Shown in pieces: positions 49,986-59,924 of a stretch of 64,000 bases of DNA. The notes beneath the pieces were generated by a model. The model made no database searches. It was not told where the DNA came from and saw only the letters and a list, made by a program, of their open reading frames with translations. How positions within the stretch are numbered: position 1 is the stretch's first letter; each line of letters starts with the position of its first letter. The position numbers and the translations under genes are program-made. Source of the DNA: Tritrichomonas musculus (Eukaryota > Parabasalia > Tritrichomonadida > Tritrichomonadidae); the NCBI GenBank assembly GCA_039105265.1, contig JAPFFF010000003.1, positions 7,750,001 through 7,814,000 of the forward strand, written 5' to 3'.

Positions 49986-50945
49986 ATGACATTAAACCAG
50001 AAAGAAACACAGTTGTTCGAAAATTTCTCATCTTGCATTCTGGAAAACTATAGCAAGTCTCAAACAAAAAATTCAGAAATTAACTTTGATCTTAACACGA
50101 GCCTCAAAATCATCAAGAAAGTTACAAAGATTCTCAAAAAAGAGCCAAATATTTTACATTTAGCTAGTAATCCAAGAAAATCCGATTTTGTTATTGTTGG
50201 TGACATTCATGGAAGTATTAATTCATTAATCCGTATTTTTAGTTGTCAAGGTGATCCATCAAAAACACAATACCTATTTTTAGGAGATTATGTTGATCGT
50301 GGTTCGAATAGTTGCGAAGTAATTATTTTGTTATATACATTTAAATGCCTTTATCCAGATAATATATATTTAATTCGAGGAAATCATGAATTCGAAGACA
50401 TGACACATCAAAATGGATTTGAAGAAGAATGTTTGAATCGTATCCAGCCCAAAAAAGAGGGGAAAAAGTTTTACCAAAATATCATTAAGACATTCAGATT
50501 TTTACCAATTTGTTCGATTTTAAATGACAAATTTTTCTGTGTTCACGGTGGAATAAGTTCATCTATTAAAGATCGTTCGCAGTTATCTTATGCTCATAAA
50601 GTAGGGCCATTGCTATCTTCTTCTGATAACGTACAGATTGATTTTTTTTGGTCTGATCCAAGCAATTTAACTTTAGAATACGATGAAAACCCAAATAGAC
50701 ATCATATGGATTTCCACATATTTGGGAAAAACGCTTTAAAAAAGTTTTTGCATAATAATCACTTTGACCTTGTAATCCGTGCACATGAATATACTAAAGA
50801 TGGATATAATTGGCCTTTTGGGATAAATGGTGGAATATTAACTGTTTTTAGTTCTTTGAATTATTGTAATTTATCAAATAATGCGGCTATTGTATTGATT
50901 TCAGATGATGATAAAATTGATATTATGAAAATAAAAGAAGCATAA
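49986..50945 (+). CDS. PPP-family serine/threonine phosphatase (319 aa)
   Basis: ATG at 49986. All metal and phosphate motifs are present: GDIHG 72-76, GDYVDRG 100-106, RGNHE 131-135 and HGG 187-189, plus RAHEY. The usual SAPNYC reads SSLNYC, and RGNHECASIN reads RGNHEFEDMT, so it is a divergent PP1/PP2A/calcineurin-like enzyme of the expanded trichomonad set. An N-terminal 50 residues precede the core; no regulatory domain is seen. It should dephosphorylate cytosolic phosphoproteins; the partner is unknown. Confidence 0.93.
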   Translation: MTLNQKETQLFENFSSCILENYSKSQTKNSEINFDLNTSLKIIKKVTKILKKEPNILHLASNPRKSDFVIVGDIHGSINSLIRIFSCQGDPSKTQYLFLGDYVDRGSNSCEVIILLYTFKCLYPDNIYLIRGNHEFEDMTHQNGFEEECLNRIQPKKEGKKFYQNIIKTFRFLPICSILNDKFFCVHGGISSSIKDRSQLSYAHKVGPLLSSSDNVQIDFFWSDPSNLTLEYDENPNRHHMDFHIFGKNALKKFLHNNHFDLVIRAHEYTKDGYNWPFGINGGILTVFSSLNYCNLSNNAAIVLISDDDKIDIMKIKEA

Positions 50946-51060
50946 TTTTATAATTTAATATTAAAAATCCCTATCTCAATAAGAAGATATCTTCATTTTT
51001 ATATAAAAACTTTTTGAATCATCCTTAACAATTTTTTTATTTGAATTTTATAATGTAAAA

Positions 51061-51489
51061 ATGGAGAAATTAAACTCAAAATCGTCTAATATAATGAAAG
51101 AACGCTTTGGATGTGATAATGTTATTTCACTTGCAACAACAGAAAATGATATACCACATGTTCGTTATGTTAATGCTTACTATGAAGAAGGCGCTTTTTA
51201 TGTAATAACATATGGACTTTCAAATAAAATGAAACAAATTGAAAAGAACCCCAATGTTGCAATTGCTGGTGAATGGTTTACAGCACATGGAAAAGGTATT
51301 AATCTTGGATTCTTTGGAAAGGAAGAAAACTTTGAAATTGCTGAGAAATTAAAAAGAGTGTTTGCCGCATGGATTGACAATGGGCACAATGATTTCAATG
51401 ACACAAATACATGTATCCTTTGCATTAAACTTACTGACGGAGTTTTGTTTTCACATGGGACACGATTTGATATTGATTTCAGCCAGTAA
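51061..51489 (+). CDS. PNPOx-like FMN-binding split-barrel protein (142 aa)
   Basis: ATG at 51061. The protein matches the small pyridoxamine-5'-phosphate-oxidase-like family: helix IMKERFGCDNVISLATTEND, then PHVRYVNAYYEEGAFYVITY, a KMKQIEKNPNVAIAGEW segment and a C-terminal ILCIKLTDGVLFS. The pattern is typical of anaerobic bacterial general-stress or FMN-binding proteins, so a bacterial origin by lateral transfer is likely. It would be a small cytosolic flavoprotein; the substrate is unknown. Confidence 0.8.
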   Translation: MEKLNSKSSNIMKERFGCDNVISLATTENDIPHVRYVNAYYEEGAFYVITYGLSNKMKQIEKNPNVAIAGEWFTAHGKGINLGFFGKEENFEIAEKLKRVFAAWIDNGHNDFNDTNTCILCIKLTDGVLFSHGTRFDIDFSQ

Positions 51490-52359
51490 AAAAAATACTT
51501 ATTTTGCAATATACAATAAAATTAATGATATAATATGATATAATATTTTTTTTTTATATTAGATCTTTCTACCTTATGATAAGTTAATCGATTGATTTAG
51601 TTTTAAACTAAAAATTTTTTTTGTTTCATTAAAAAGAAGCTTCATGTAAATCTTTTACGAACTTTTTGATAAATCATATTTAACAGCAAACAGACCTCAG
51701 TCAATTGTTACTAGCTGAGGTTATTTTTTTACCCTTTTATAATAAAGAAAAGCTTAGAAGATTTTAAAATCTTTCCCAGTGTCTCTATAGCCCCCAGTGG
51801 GCTTCGAGCAAAGCCGTAGTGAAGCGGAGGCGTAGACAAGACCAATTCCTATTTTCTTTCTTTTTTTCAGCTATTCTAAGTTTTTCCAGAAAAAGCTTTT
51901 TTTTTTCAGCTATTCCTATTTTCTTTCTTTTTTATGATGGCATTAAAATATTTTCTTTTCACTCTTTTTGTGAATAAGTCACTCATTCTTTGACCTTTGA
52001 ATAATGTAGATTTTTTGATCTCTTTTTTATCAACAATTATTAAAAGCACCATATTTTAAAATATTTTTTTTGTTTTATTATGTTTTTTAATCGTTTTTTG
52101 ATATTTAATTTGATAAAAAAAATGAGGTTCTCATGAATTGGTTAGTTTATTCGTGGTAGGTGGGTTTTCCTATTGGTAGGCAGGTTTTACAGAGAATTAT
52201 ACATTTTTTTCGATATTTGAGCTTAATATTTATATATTATATCAATGAACTTTTTGATAAGAAAAAGTGAAATAAATACTTCAAATTAATTGAATATTTA
52301 TTAATTGCCCTTTTTTTATTATCATCTTTTATATTTATATTATAGACAAATTAACATAA
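51490..52359. other. Spacer containing a GC-rich island
   Basis: Otherwise AT-rich. At 51779-51842 lies a 60-bp GC-rich block (TCTCTATAGCCCCCAGTGGG, then CTTCGAGCAAAGCCGTAGTG and AAGCGGAGGCGTAGAC) with a GCCC-CCAGT-GGGC hairpin. No gene spans it. A pair of similar CTATTCCTATTTTCTTTCTT stretches occurs at 51845-51930. Confidence 0.5.
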
Positions 52360-52953
52360 ATGACTGTCACTTTTAATTTATGCATCCCTAATAGAGTTGT
52401 TCAACAAGTTTGTGTTGGGCTTGGACAAAAAATATCTATCATTAACAGATTAAATATATTTTCATTAGGCAATAAAATCCTTTTTATCTCAAAAGGAACC
52501 ATATTGCCATATAAGAAAACCATAAAAGATTGCAATTTATCAAATGGAGATTATATTTTTGGCTTGAAAATAAATGAAAATGATTCATATTTATTAGAAA
52601 CACTAAACAACAACGATACAATTCATTTATCCAAAATAAGAAATCAGATTAATTTGTTTGGACCTGTTTATGAAGCCAATTTAACATCAATTAATAAATT
52701 AATTACAATATCTTATACACCAGAAACTTTTTATCAGAAAATATCTATTTCTTTCAAGGAGGCAACAAAGGAAATAGGAAGATTAAGAGATTTAAAATTG
52801 ATGAAAAAAGAAATCCCATGTAGACATTCTAGAAACAGACTTTTTTCTTTTATGAAACCAGAATCAATAAGAGGAAATTATTTTTTGTTGACCAAAATAG
52901 ATTATGAATTACCAAATGGGCCAAGCACCGAAAAATTACCAGTGCCATACTAG
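52360..52953 (+). CDS. Protein with possible ubiquitin-like N-terminus (197 aa)
   Basis: ATG at 52360; a TCATCTTTTATATTT tract upstream resembles an Inr. Residues 1-75 follow a beta-beta-alpha-beta order (VTFNLCIPNRVVQQVCVGLG; KILFISKGTILPYKKTIKDC; LSNGDYIFGLKI), which fits a ubiquitin-like beta-grasp including the ISKGTIL/ TIKDCNLSNGD loop (compare ubiquitin LIFAGKQLEDGRTLSDYNI). The C-terminal half ends SMKPESIRGNYFLLTKIDYE-like and is not recognised. It is probably a real small gene; function unknown. Confidence 0.6.
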   Translation: MTVTFNLCIPNRVVQQVCVGLGQKISIINRLNIFSLGNKILFISKGTILPYKKTIKDCNLSNGDYIFGLKINENDSYLLETLNNNDTIHLSKIRNQINLFGPVYEANLTSINKLITISYTPETFYQKISISFKEATKEIGRLRDLKLMKKEIPCRHSRNRLFSFMKPESIRGNYFLLTKIDYELPNGPSTEKLPVPY

Positions 52954-53427
52954 AAAAATGGCAATTCTAATAATTAAATATATTAACCTTTTAAATATTT
53001 ATATTTATATTAGCATTAATAAAAAAAATGGTAAATACTCTACATGTTATTCCCAATAATAATCATCTTCAATCATATTTTGCACTCTTGAAATTCTTAA
53101 TCTTGCCCTCTTAAGAAACATTTAATTTGGCCCATTTAACAAAAGTGAACAACATAACAAATTTTTCACCATTAATAAGTAAAAGTAAATACGCAAAAAT
53201 TCAAGATAGATATATTTTATTATTTTATAATTAAAAAAAAAAAAAAAAAAATAAAATTGATCACAACAATCAAAAACTCTAATCATAATACAAATAAAAT
53301 CTCTGTATTAAATAAAACCAAACTCATCTTTTGTTAACAAAACAAAAAAACACAAACCGTAAAAAAATTTTTTTTCAAAAATTTGAAAGAAAAAAAAAAA
53401 ACAAATTTTCTATACAAATTTGTCCTC
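52954..53427. other. AT-rich spacer
   Basis: No feature was seen apart from poly-A runs (53231-53250, 53391-53401). Confidence 0.4.
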
Positions 53428-55545
53428 TTAAGTTAATTCGTTTTTAAGTGGAGGCAATTTTGTCTTTTTTATTTCGTTTGATCCAATTGTATTTGCCTTT
53501 TTAAAAACTCCGCCATCACCGTAAACGAACTGAGAACTCTCTTCATAATCGCCGAGAGATCTTGCGCTAATTCCGCCAGCAACGAGGGAGATCTTTCTAC
53601 CGCAGAAGAGGCATTCCTGGCCAGAACGCTTTCCGGCAGCAGCTGTTGGATTACTTATTAGATTAATGAGATTAGATTTCACGTTATCGATCATTCTAAA
53701 GACCTCTTGAATCTGGCTAATTGTAGCGAATTTTTCGCTTCCTTGTTGGAAGATAGAGACCTTATCGTTAACGTCATTTAACAGCACTCTAAACTTATCA
53801 AAAAGTCGCTCAACGAAATCACGATCAACTTTTCTTTCAATCACACTCATCAGTTGATCTTTCTCACGTTTAAATTGACCTAACAAAAAGGTCAATTCTC
53901 GAGTTCGTTGTGAAATTTCAGACTCACTCAAAAAGTTCAACGAACCCGCAATTTTCATGTCAACTACAACAAAGTTGACTGTACGTGAAAGAGTCGGTTT
54001 CGGCCGACCTGTTGCGCCAAGTATCTCTACCGTGTTGTTTTGGAAGTTGTTGATGACTGTCCTTCCTTCATCTTTGACAATGTGCGTCAGTCCTCTGTTC
54101 GAAGTTTCGCTTATGACGCCATCAGTGTTCTCAGACTGGCTTAGCTCTCTCCTCCTCGACTCCATCACGAGTGCCTGGAGCTGCATCTTCACCTGTTTTT
54201 TCACGAGCTTTTGTATCTGCGACTGGAGGAGCGAATTATTCAAAATTGAGCCGTTAGCGACATCTTGATTCAAATTGAGAGGATTTGACACTTTTTCAAC
54301 GTTTTTACTAGGTGGAGTAGATTGAGCAGGAGGAGGAAGAGGTAACTCATCATCATCATCATCGTCATTATCATTAACTTTATCGTTGTCATTTTTATTT
54401 TCCACTTTTTCAATGGGCTCTTCTTTTTCTTTTGAATTCCCTTTATCGTCCGTTTTTGTTTCTTCTTTGCTCTTGGCCGGAAAGCGCGAACAGTACCACG
54501 TCGTCTTCGCAAGGTATTCTTCATCGTCGTTGAAGTAGTTCGGAGAAACATGCCGGAAGTTTTGAACTGGGATTCCTTCCATTCCGTCCGCGTGAGAGTG
54601 GATGAGTAAGAGGTCATCAATCAGCGCATAGAAAATTGGACGAGTGATCAATGCCCTATGCGACAGGTACTTTTTAATGCGGTTTATCTCTTCCTGCTGC
54701 TGCGTAATGCTGATGTTGATGAGGGCCATATTTTCGGACAATGCTTGATTCTTCTCAAAAATCGGATCCAATGAGTTTTCCTGGTTGCTTTTGCTAGAAA
54801 TATCTAACTTCCTTTGAGGGACATTTTGTCCATTCAAATTATCCACTTTTTGAGAGAGCTCCTCAATTTTGAGAGCTACTTGAATTATACTAGTTTTTTC
54901 TGATTCGCTTGTATCCAGTAAATCATCGTATTCTGAGTTTGTTGGTCGATTTTTTGAATAAGCGCTTATAGATTTTTGAATGGATGCAAATTTTTCATCA
55001 ATGTTATCCATTATCTCCTTTTTAAGAGATTCAATATTATTATCTGGAGTGGAATCGGTTATATCTTTCATCGGCGTCTTTATTATTTTTGAATAAATGT
55101 GCTTGAGGCGACTATTTAGATCTTCAATGTCTTTAGAAAACTTTTCATCTGTTGATGTTTTGACTTCTTGTATAGAATCTGATAATTCGCGCATTCTTGA
55201 TTCAAATCCTTCTAATAAGTTTCGGTTTTGTACTGTTTGCTGGACAATTAGTTCATTTATTGAATTTTCAATTTTATTATCACAAGAAATTTTTGTATTT
55301 TGAATTTCGTCTTCTAAATTTTTAACTTTGACTTCGAGGCTTTCAATCTTAGATGTAACATTATCCTTAAAAGTCGTATCTCGGATTTCTTTCTGCATTT
55401 CGTCGATTTTTAATTCGAGTTGCGATAATCTTTGGTCTTGTTCTTTCTGATGTTGATTCAGAAGTTTAACAATGGTAGTGAATTTGTCCATGTTTAGAGA
55501 AATATCAACCATGTCTTCATCATTGATTTTGCTGAGGAGAGACAT
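53428..55545 (-). CDS. Large coiled-coil protein, QRICH2/DUF4795-like (705 aa), probably flagellar
   Basis: ATG at 55545 (MSLLSKINDEDMVDISLNMD). Residues 25-330 are almost continuous coiled coil. An acidic linker (DNDKVNDNDDDDDDEL) and a Pro-rich patch precede a second coiled-coil region. The C-terminal part has DFVERLFDKFRVLLNDVNDK, TISQIQEVFRMIDNV and AAAGKRSGQECLFCGRKISL, like the helical pair and Cys-x-x-Cys knuckle at the end of DUF4795 in QRICH2. Those proteins are found in flagellated eukaryotes and affect the sperm flagellum. A flagellar or cytoskeletal role therefore fits a trichomonad. The gene is clearly less AT-rich in its middle than its neighbours, suggesting strong constraint. 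Family call moderate. Confidence 0.65.
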   Translation of the reverse strand: MSLLSKINDEDMVDISLNMDKFTTIVKLLNQHQKEQDQRLSQLELKIDEMQKEIRDTTFKDNVTSKIESLEVKVKNLEDEIQNTKISCDNKIENSINELIVQQTVQNRNLLEGFESRMRELSDSIQEVKTSTDEKFSKDIEDLNSRLKHIYSKIIKTPMKDITDSTPDNNIESLKKEIMDNIDEKFASIQKSISAYSKNRPTNSEYDDLLDTSESEKTSIIQVALKIEELSQKVDNLNGQNVPQRKLDISSKSNQENSLDPIFEKNQALSENMALINISITQQQEEINRIKKYLSHRALITRPIFYALIDDLLLIHSHADGMEGIPVQNFRHVSPNYFNDDEEYLAKTTWYCSRFPAKSKEETKTDDKGNSKEKEEPIEKVENKNDNDKVNDNDDDDDDELPLPPPAQSTPPSKNVEKVSNPLNLNQDVANGSILNNSLLQSQIQKLVKKQVKMQLQALVMESRRRELSQSENTDGVISETSNRGLTHIVKDEGRTVINNFQNNTVEILGATGRPKPTLSRTVNFVVVDMKIAGSLNFLSESEISQRTRELTFLLGQFKREKDQLMSVIERKVDRDFVERLFDKFRVLLNDVNDKVSIFQQGSEKFATISQIQEVFRMIDNVKSNLINLISNPTAAAGKRSGQECLFCGRKISLVAGGISARSLGDYEESSQFVYGDGGVFKKANTIGSNEIKKTKLPPLKNELT

Positions 55546-56040
55546 TAAGTTGATTATAAAATCCTCAAAATTGAATAAAGTAAAATTTTTATTTCAATTT
55601 TTTGAAAGTAAAATAAAATAAACACGTTTTTTTGGAAGAAGGTCAAAAAATTACACCTATATATAAAAAAATTTTTCATAGTCCTCAAAATTTTTATAAA
55701 AGTTTTTTAACGTAACAAAACAAAGAAAAAATATACTTGTTAAGACTGAAATATGATATAGAACAAATTTATAATTTATTACTATGTAATAAGCGATATT
55801 ATGACCTTGAGGTTTTCCTACTAGTTTAAAATATTTAATTTGATTTTTTATTTTTATCATTTTTTATATTTTATTAAGCTACTTTTATATTACATTAAAA
55901 CAAATATGAGTGTTTGATCAAATAAATTTAGAAAAATATTTGATATTAGGTTCAAAAATTGTATTTAATTAATGATATAATTGAATTAAAAATGATCTGA
56001 AAATATTTTACATTTAACCAAACATGCCCAAACTATAATC
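55546..56040. other. AT-rich spacer
   Basis: No gene seen. Confidence 0.4.
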
Positions 56041-56745
56041 CCACGAGCAGTTCAATATTAATCAACTGAATACTTAATTACATGCATTCCAAATACAAGA
56101 ATAAGTATCATTATCGTCCAAATTGTAGATGATTTAGAAATTAAAAGAAGTAATGAGGACATATTTCCAAAAAATAAATAAATAAATAAATATATATTTA
56201 TATAGATGTGCCCGCGTTTACTACTACATGATATTTATAATTTATAATTTATAAGATGCCATTAGTCCATTTGCAAATGAAACTAATCGTCGTCGTCGTC
56301 CCAACATGCAAAAATAACATGATCTATGCATTTCCCAATGTATTCATCAAATCCTTGAGACATCTCTTTAGCTTTCTTTAAGCAATTCATTGCTCTCCTT
56401 CTACCTGGAATCCAGTCGCATCCCCAAGTAGCTCTGAAAACAAAAGAAACTACTGATGAGACTTCCCATATGCTCAATTCATTCAATGCTTGCATGTGTT
56501 CCTCGTTAGATGTTGAAGAAAGACTGTTGTTAAATTCTTCGGTGACGAACTTGAATAAATCCTTCTTCCAATTTGCAAACCCTGTTTTTAGATCTCCATA
56601 TTTTGCACATCCTATATCTAATTCTTGTTCAGTTGTCAAAGTTCCAACTTTTATTTTTCTACTTTCTTCCATTTGAAAAAATGAGATGATTTTATAAAAC
56701 ATTTTTTTTTTACGTTTAAAAATTTTTTAAAATTTTTAGAAAATT
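56041..56745. repeat. Tandem duplication unit, copy A
   Basis: This segment (from CCACGAGCAGTTCAATATTA through the gene at 56283-56672 to the poly-T/AATTTTT stretch) recurs at 57597-58360. The copies are almost identical apart from the 7-bp array and the low-complexity end. The coding parts differ at one base (GGA to GAA). Confidence 0.93.
56283..56672 (-). CDS. Unidentified 129-aa acidic-tailed protein, copy A
   Basis: Two in-frame ATGs exist (56702 and 56672). I choose the second, because TCATTTTTTCA just before it resembles the trichomonad Inr (TCAYTWYTCATTA), and transcripts in this group start a few bases before the ATG. The protein has a long helical domain (TGFANWKKDLFKFVTEEFNN; MQALNELSIWEVSSVVSFVF), then CDWIPGRRRAMNCLKKAKEM and a C-terminal WDDDDD. 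There is no signal peptide. I do not recognise the family. The second copy (57932-58321) differs by one residue. Confidence 0.75.
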   Translation of the reverse strand: MEESRKIKVGTLTTEQELDIGCAKYGDLKTGFANWKKDLFKFVTEEFNNSLSSTSNEEHMQALNELSIWEVSSVVSFVFRATWGCDWIPGRRRAMNCLKKAKEMSQGFDEYIGKCIDHVIFACWDDDDD

Positions 56746-57194
56746 TTTCAAAAATAGATCTCTCAAAAGCAGATTAATAGAACACACAAGATAATGGAAA
56801 AGCTATCAAATATTGCTATATCCTTCTCAATTTTTTTGAATTTATTTTATATTTAGGCGATGATGTCTTATAATGTAATTATAAACGATGATTATCTTCG
56901 AAGAAAGCTTAATTATATATTGCATACATTAATTTCAACTTGTTGTTTCTATTGGTTTTAGAACTGGAAAAAAAAATACAAAAATTGAAATAACAAACAA
57001 TTTTGCTTATTTCACAGATATCAAACAAAAATTCCAGATTTTAGTTGAATTTTCGAGCTAAGAGATTTTTAAGTAATTAATGTTTTTATTTTTTTTTTTC
57101 TCATGTTTATTTACATCCTATCAATATTATTTAATAATTATAATATGAATAATAATTAATTTTTATTAATTGCAATTTGGAAATGAATAGAAAA

Positions 57195-57545
57195 TCATCT
57201 TGAAAGCAATAGCTTAATTTCATGATTTTTTGAATACTCGACTGCTTTTTTTTTTCCCATTATTATCTTCAATATTAATGTCAATCTCTTTCTTTTCGAG
57301 CAAAAGTTTTAATATTTTAAGATTTCCTATTTCAGTTGCAAGATGCAATGCTGTCTTCATTTTCATTTGATTATTATTTGAGATATTTTGATTGTAATTG
57401 AAAGATATGATTTTGAATGTTATTGAAAAATTATGATAAATATTAAGAAGATTGATATCAAGTTTGTCATTCATTAATAAAAGTTTCACAATTTCAATAT
57501 TTTCTTTTTCAACTGCCAAATATAATGCTGTTTTATAAATTACTA
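57195..57545 (-). pseudogene. Ankyrin-repeat relic between the duplicated genes
   Basis: Minus-strand ankyrin repeats: TALYLAVEKENIEIVKLLLM, TALHLATEIGNLKILKLLLE and, after a shift in a poly-A run near 57252, AVEYSKNHEIKLLLSR. The 5' side is cut off where the duplicated unit begins (about 57590). It is the 3' end of a DUF3447/ankyrin gene. Confidence 0.75.
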
Positions 57546-57789
57546 TTATATCAAAATTTCATTGAAAGATATGGTTTTGAATTTCATTATAATTTCACGA
57601 GCAGTTCAATATTAATCAACTGAATACTTAATTACATGCATTCCAGATACAAGAATAAGTATCATTATCGTCCAAATTGTAGATGATTTAGAAATTAAAA
57701 GAAGTAATGAGGACATATTTCCAAAAAATAAATAAATAAACAAATAAATATATATTTATATAGATGTGCCCGCGTTTACTACTACATGG

Positions 57790-57903
57790 TATTTATAATT
57801 TATAATTTATAATTTATAATTTATAATTTATAATTTATAATTTATAATTTATAATTTATAATTTATAATTTATAATTTATAATTTATAATTTATAATTTA
57901 TAA
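57790..57903. repeat. 7-bp microsatellite (ATTTATA)n, about 16 units
   Basis: About sixteen perfect units of ATTTATA lie in copy B, where copy A has about three (56233-56252). The difference arose after the duplication. It lies about 30 bp beyond the stop codon of the gene, in the 3' region. Confidence 0.97.
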
Positions 57904-57931
57904 GATGCCATTAGTCCATTTGCAAATGAAA

Positions 57932-58321
57932 CTAATCGTCGTCGTCGTCCCAACATGCAAAAATAACATGATCTATGCATTTCCCAATGTATTCATCAAA
58001 TCCTTGAGACATCTCTTTAGCTTTCTTTAAGCAATTCATTGCTCTCCTTCTACCTGGAATCCAGTCGCATCCCCAAGTAGCTCTGAAAACAAAAGAAACT
58101 ACTGATGAGACTTCCCATATGCTCAATTCATTCAATGCTTGCATGTGTTCCTCGTTAGATGTTGAAGAAAGACTGTTGTTAAATTCTTCGGTGACGAACT
58201 TGAATAAATCCTTCTTCCAATTTGCAAACCCTGTTTTTAGATCTTCATATTTTGCACATCCTATATCTAATTCTTGTTCAGTTGTCAAAGTTCCAACTTT
58301 TATTTTTCTACTTTCTTCCAT
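57932..58321 (-). CDS. Unidentified 129-aa acidic-tailed protein, copy B
   Basis: Same protein as 56283-56672, with Gly to Glu in CAKYEDLKTG. Start chosen by the same Inr-like TCATTTTTTCA before ATG 58321. Both copies are intact. Confidence 0.75.
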   Translation of the reverse strand: MEESRKIKVGTLTTEQELDIGCAKYEDLKTGFANWKKDLFKFVTEEFNNSLSSTSNEEHMQALNELSIWEVSSVVSFVFRATWGCDWIPGRRRAMNCLKKAKEMSQGFDEYIGKCIDHVIFACWDDDDD

Positions 58322-58870
58322 TTGAAAAAATGAGATGATTTTATAAAACATTTTTTTTTTACGTTTAAAATTTTTTTAAAATTTTTGGAAATTTTTGGAA
58401 ATTTTTAGAAATTTTTAAAAAATAAATTTCCTAAAAGTTGTATAATAGAGGGCACATGATAAGGAAAAAGCTCATAAAAATACTACATGAAATGTCCAAA
58501 TCTCTAAAATGTATCCACTCTTTAATTCAATTATATCATAATAAAATACGATTTTTGAACATAATATCAGATATTTTTCTAAATTTATTTAATAAAACCC
58601 TCATATTTGTTTTAATATAATATAAAAATAACGTAATAAAATATAAAAATCGACAAAATTAATTTTTTTTTCATCTTCTTTGGAACATTTGATGTGAACC
58701 TTGGACGATAGCCTGGTATCACTTTGTTGGGAAGCACAAATGATGAAGTTTCATCTACATTGAATGATTTAGAAAAGCAACGAGAAAGACTGAAATAGTG
58801 TTTGAAATTCCTAATCTCATAATATGTTTCTGCAAAATTTTTCTATATCAAGGTTGTCTTTTAATAAACC

Positions 58871-58999
58871 ATGAAAAAGAATGATATTCAACAACTTTAT
58901 TATTGTTTAGGCTTTTTTTATCATTATGAATTAGGTGTTCAGCAAAATTACAAGATTTGTATAGAATATTATGAGCTTGTTATTAAATATAAAATATAA
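58871..58999 (+). pseudogene. Sel1-repeat fragment
   Basis: ATG at 58871 and 42 codons: LYYCLGFFYHYELGVQQNYK followed by ICIEYYELVIK, a single Sel1/TPR repeat (pattern A...LG..Y..G.GV..DY..A..YY). Upstream plus-strand sequence (58670-58790, NDEVSSTLNDLEKQRERLK) may belong to the same decayed gene in another frame. A lone Sel1 repeat is not a stable fold, so this is a relic. Confidence 0.55.
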
Positions 59000-59151
59000 T
59001 TACTACATTTTTTTGTGGGATTTTTTTCGACGTTGATTCAACCAAAGAGGTTTCATATTTTTTAAGAAGTTTTCGATTTCATATTGCAAATCACATATGC
59101 ATTTTTAATTATAATTTTCTTAAATATCAATTAAAACAATAAAGATAGAAA

Positions 59152-59223
59152 GGGTTGATGGTGTAAAGGTTAGCACATTTGCCTGTGGTGCAAAATGTCC
59201 GTGTTCGATTCACGGTCTACCCA
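59152..59223 (+). tRNA. tRNA-His(GTG)
   Basis: The plus strand folds with acceptor GGGTTGA/TCTACCC (one T-T mismatch), D-stem GTGT/GCAC, anticodon stem TTTGC/GCAAA with loop CTGTGGT (anticodon GTG), a 4-nt variable loop, T-arm CCGTG-TTCGATT-CACGG and A73. A run of seven T follows directly (59224-59230) as Pol III terminator. The acceptor mismatch is the only irregularity. Confidence 0.93.
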
Positions 59224-59456
59224 TTTTTTTGTGTTTTTATTTAAGATAAAAATATTCAATTATTTAAAAAAATTGCTTTTAGATTTCAAAATTATTTGAT
59301 AATTTAACGAATATAAAAAAATCTGAACTTTTTAAATATCTAAACATTTGATGTAAATTATTTTTTAAAAATATTCAATTAAAACAAAAATCAAAATAAA
59401 AATCAAAATAAAAACAAAGAAAATTTCATTAAATTTTTCATTTCATTTTTTAAAAG

Positions 59457-59786
59457 ATGAAGTACATCGCAGCTTACATGCTTGCTAAATTAGGGAAAGA
59501 AAATCCAACAATTGAAGATTTACAAAGAATAATTGAAAGTGTTGGAATTGAATTTGATCATAAAAAAGGAGAAGAAATCATCAACAAACTCACAGGTAAA
59601 AATATAAACGAAGTCATTGAAGATGGCAAATCAAAACTCTCAGTTGTTTCAAACGGATCATCATCAGGAACAGATCAACAATCAGCATCACATGAAGCTG
59701 AACAAGAAGACTCAAAGAAGAAGAAGAAGGAAGAAGAAGAAGAAACATTAGAACTTGGAGGAGGTTTTGATGATCTTTTCAACTAA
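59457..59786 (+). CDS. RPLP2: 60S acidic ribosomal protein P2 (109 aa)
   Basis: ATG at 59457, with a TCATTTCATT stretch about 15 bp upstream like an Inr. The N-terminal dimerisation domain (MKYIAAYMLAKLGKENPTIE; LQRIIESVGIEFDH; KLTGKNINEVIEDGKSKL) is typical P2. A flexible Ser/Gly hinge and a Lys/Glu-rich charged stretch follow. The C-terminus is GGGFDDLFN, where most eukaryotes end in a SDDDMGFGLFD-like peptide. That peptide binds translation elongation factors and is the target of ribosome-inactivating toxins. The Phe and Leu-Phe anchors are kept. Length is normal. Confidence 0.95.
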   Translation: MKYIAAYMLAKLGKENPTIEDLQRIIESVGIEFDHKKGEEIINKLTGKNINEVIEDGKSKLSVVSNGSSSGTDQQSASHEAEQEDSKKKKKEEEEETLELGGGFDDLFN

Positions 59787-59924
59787 ATTTTTATTCATCA
59801 TTTAAATTGACTGGAATAAGTAAAAAACAATTTTATATATATATACAAGATCGCCGCTCAAAAAGTGTCTTTATTAAATTTATAAATTATTTATAAATAA
59901 TGTTTTTTTTTTTTTTTTTTCTCC

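Larger units (their letters stand above)
57597..58360. repeat. Tandem duplication unit, copy B
   Basis: Copy of 56041-56745 (see there), with an expanded (ATTTATA)n array at 57790-57903 before the gene's 3' side and a longer AATTTTTGG-type tail. Confidence 0.93.

Noticed and set aside
54270-54620. Met-rich frame of 116 codons opposite and within the coiled-coil gene
   Set aside because: It lies in another frame of the same strand over an Asp/Lys-rich segment; codon use and composition are implausible.
58665-58980. Minus-strand protein-like string (SFVLPNKVIPGYRPRFTSNV)
   Set aside because: It overlaps a Sel1 repeat on the plus strand, is broken, and the plus strand reading is more convincing; not listed as a separate gene.
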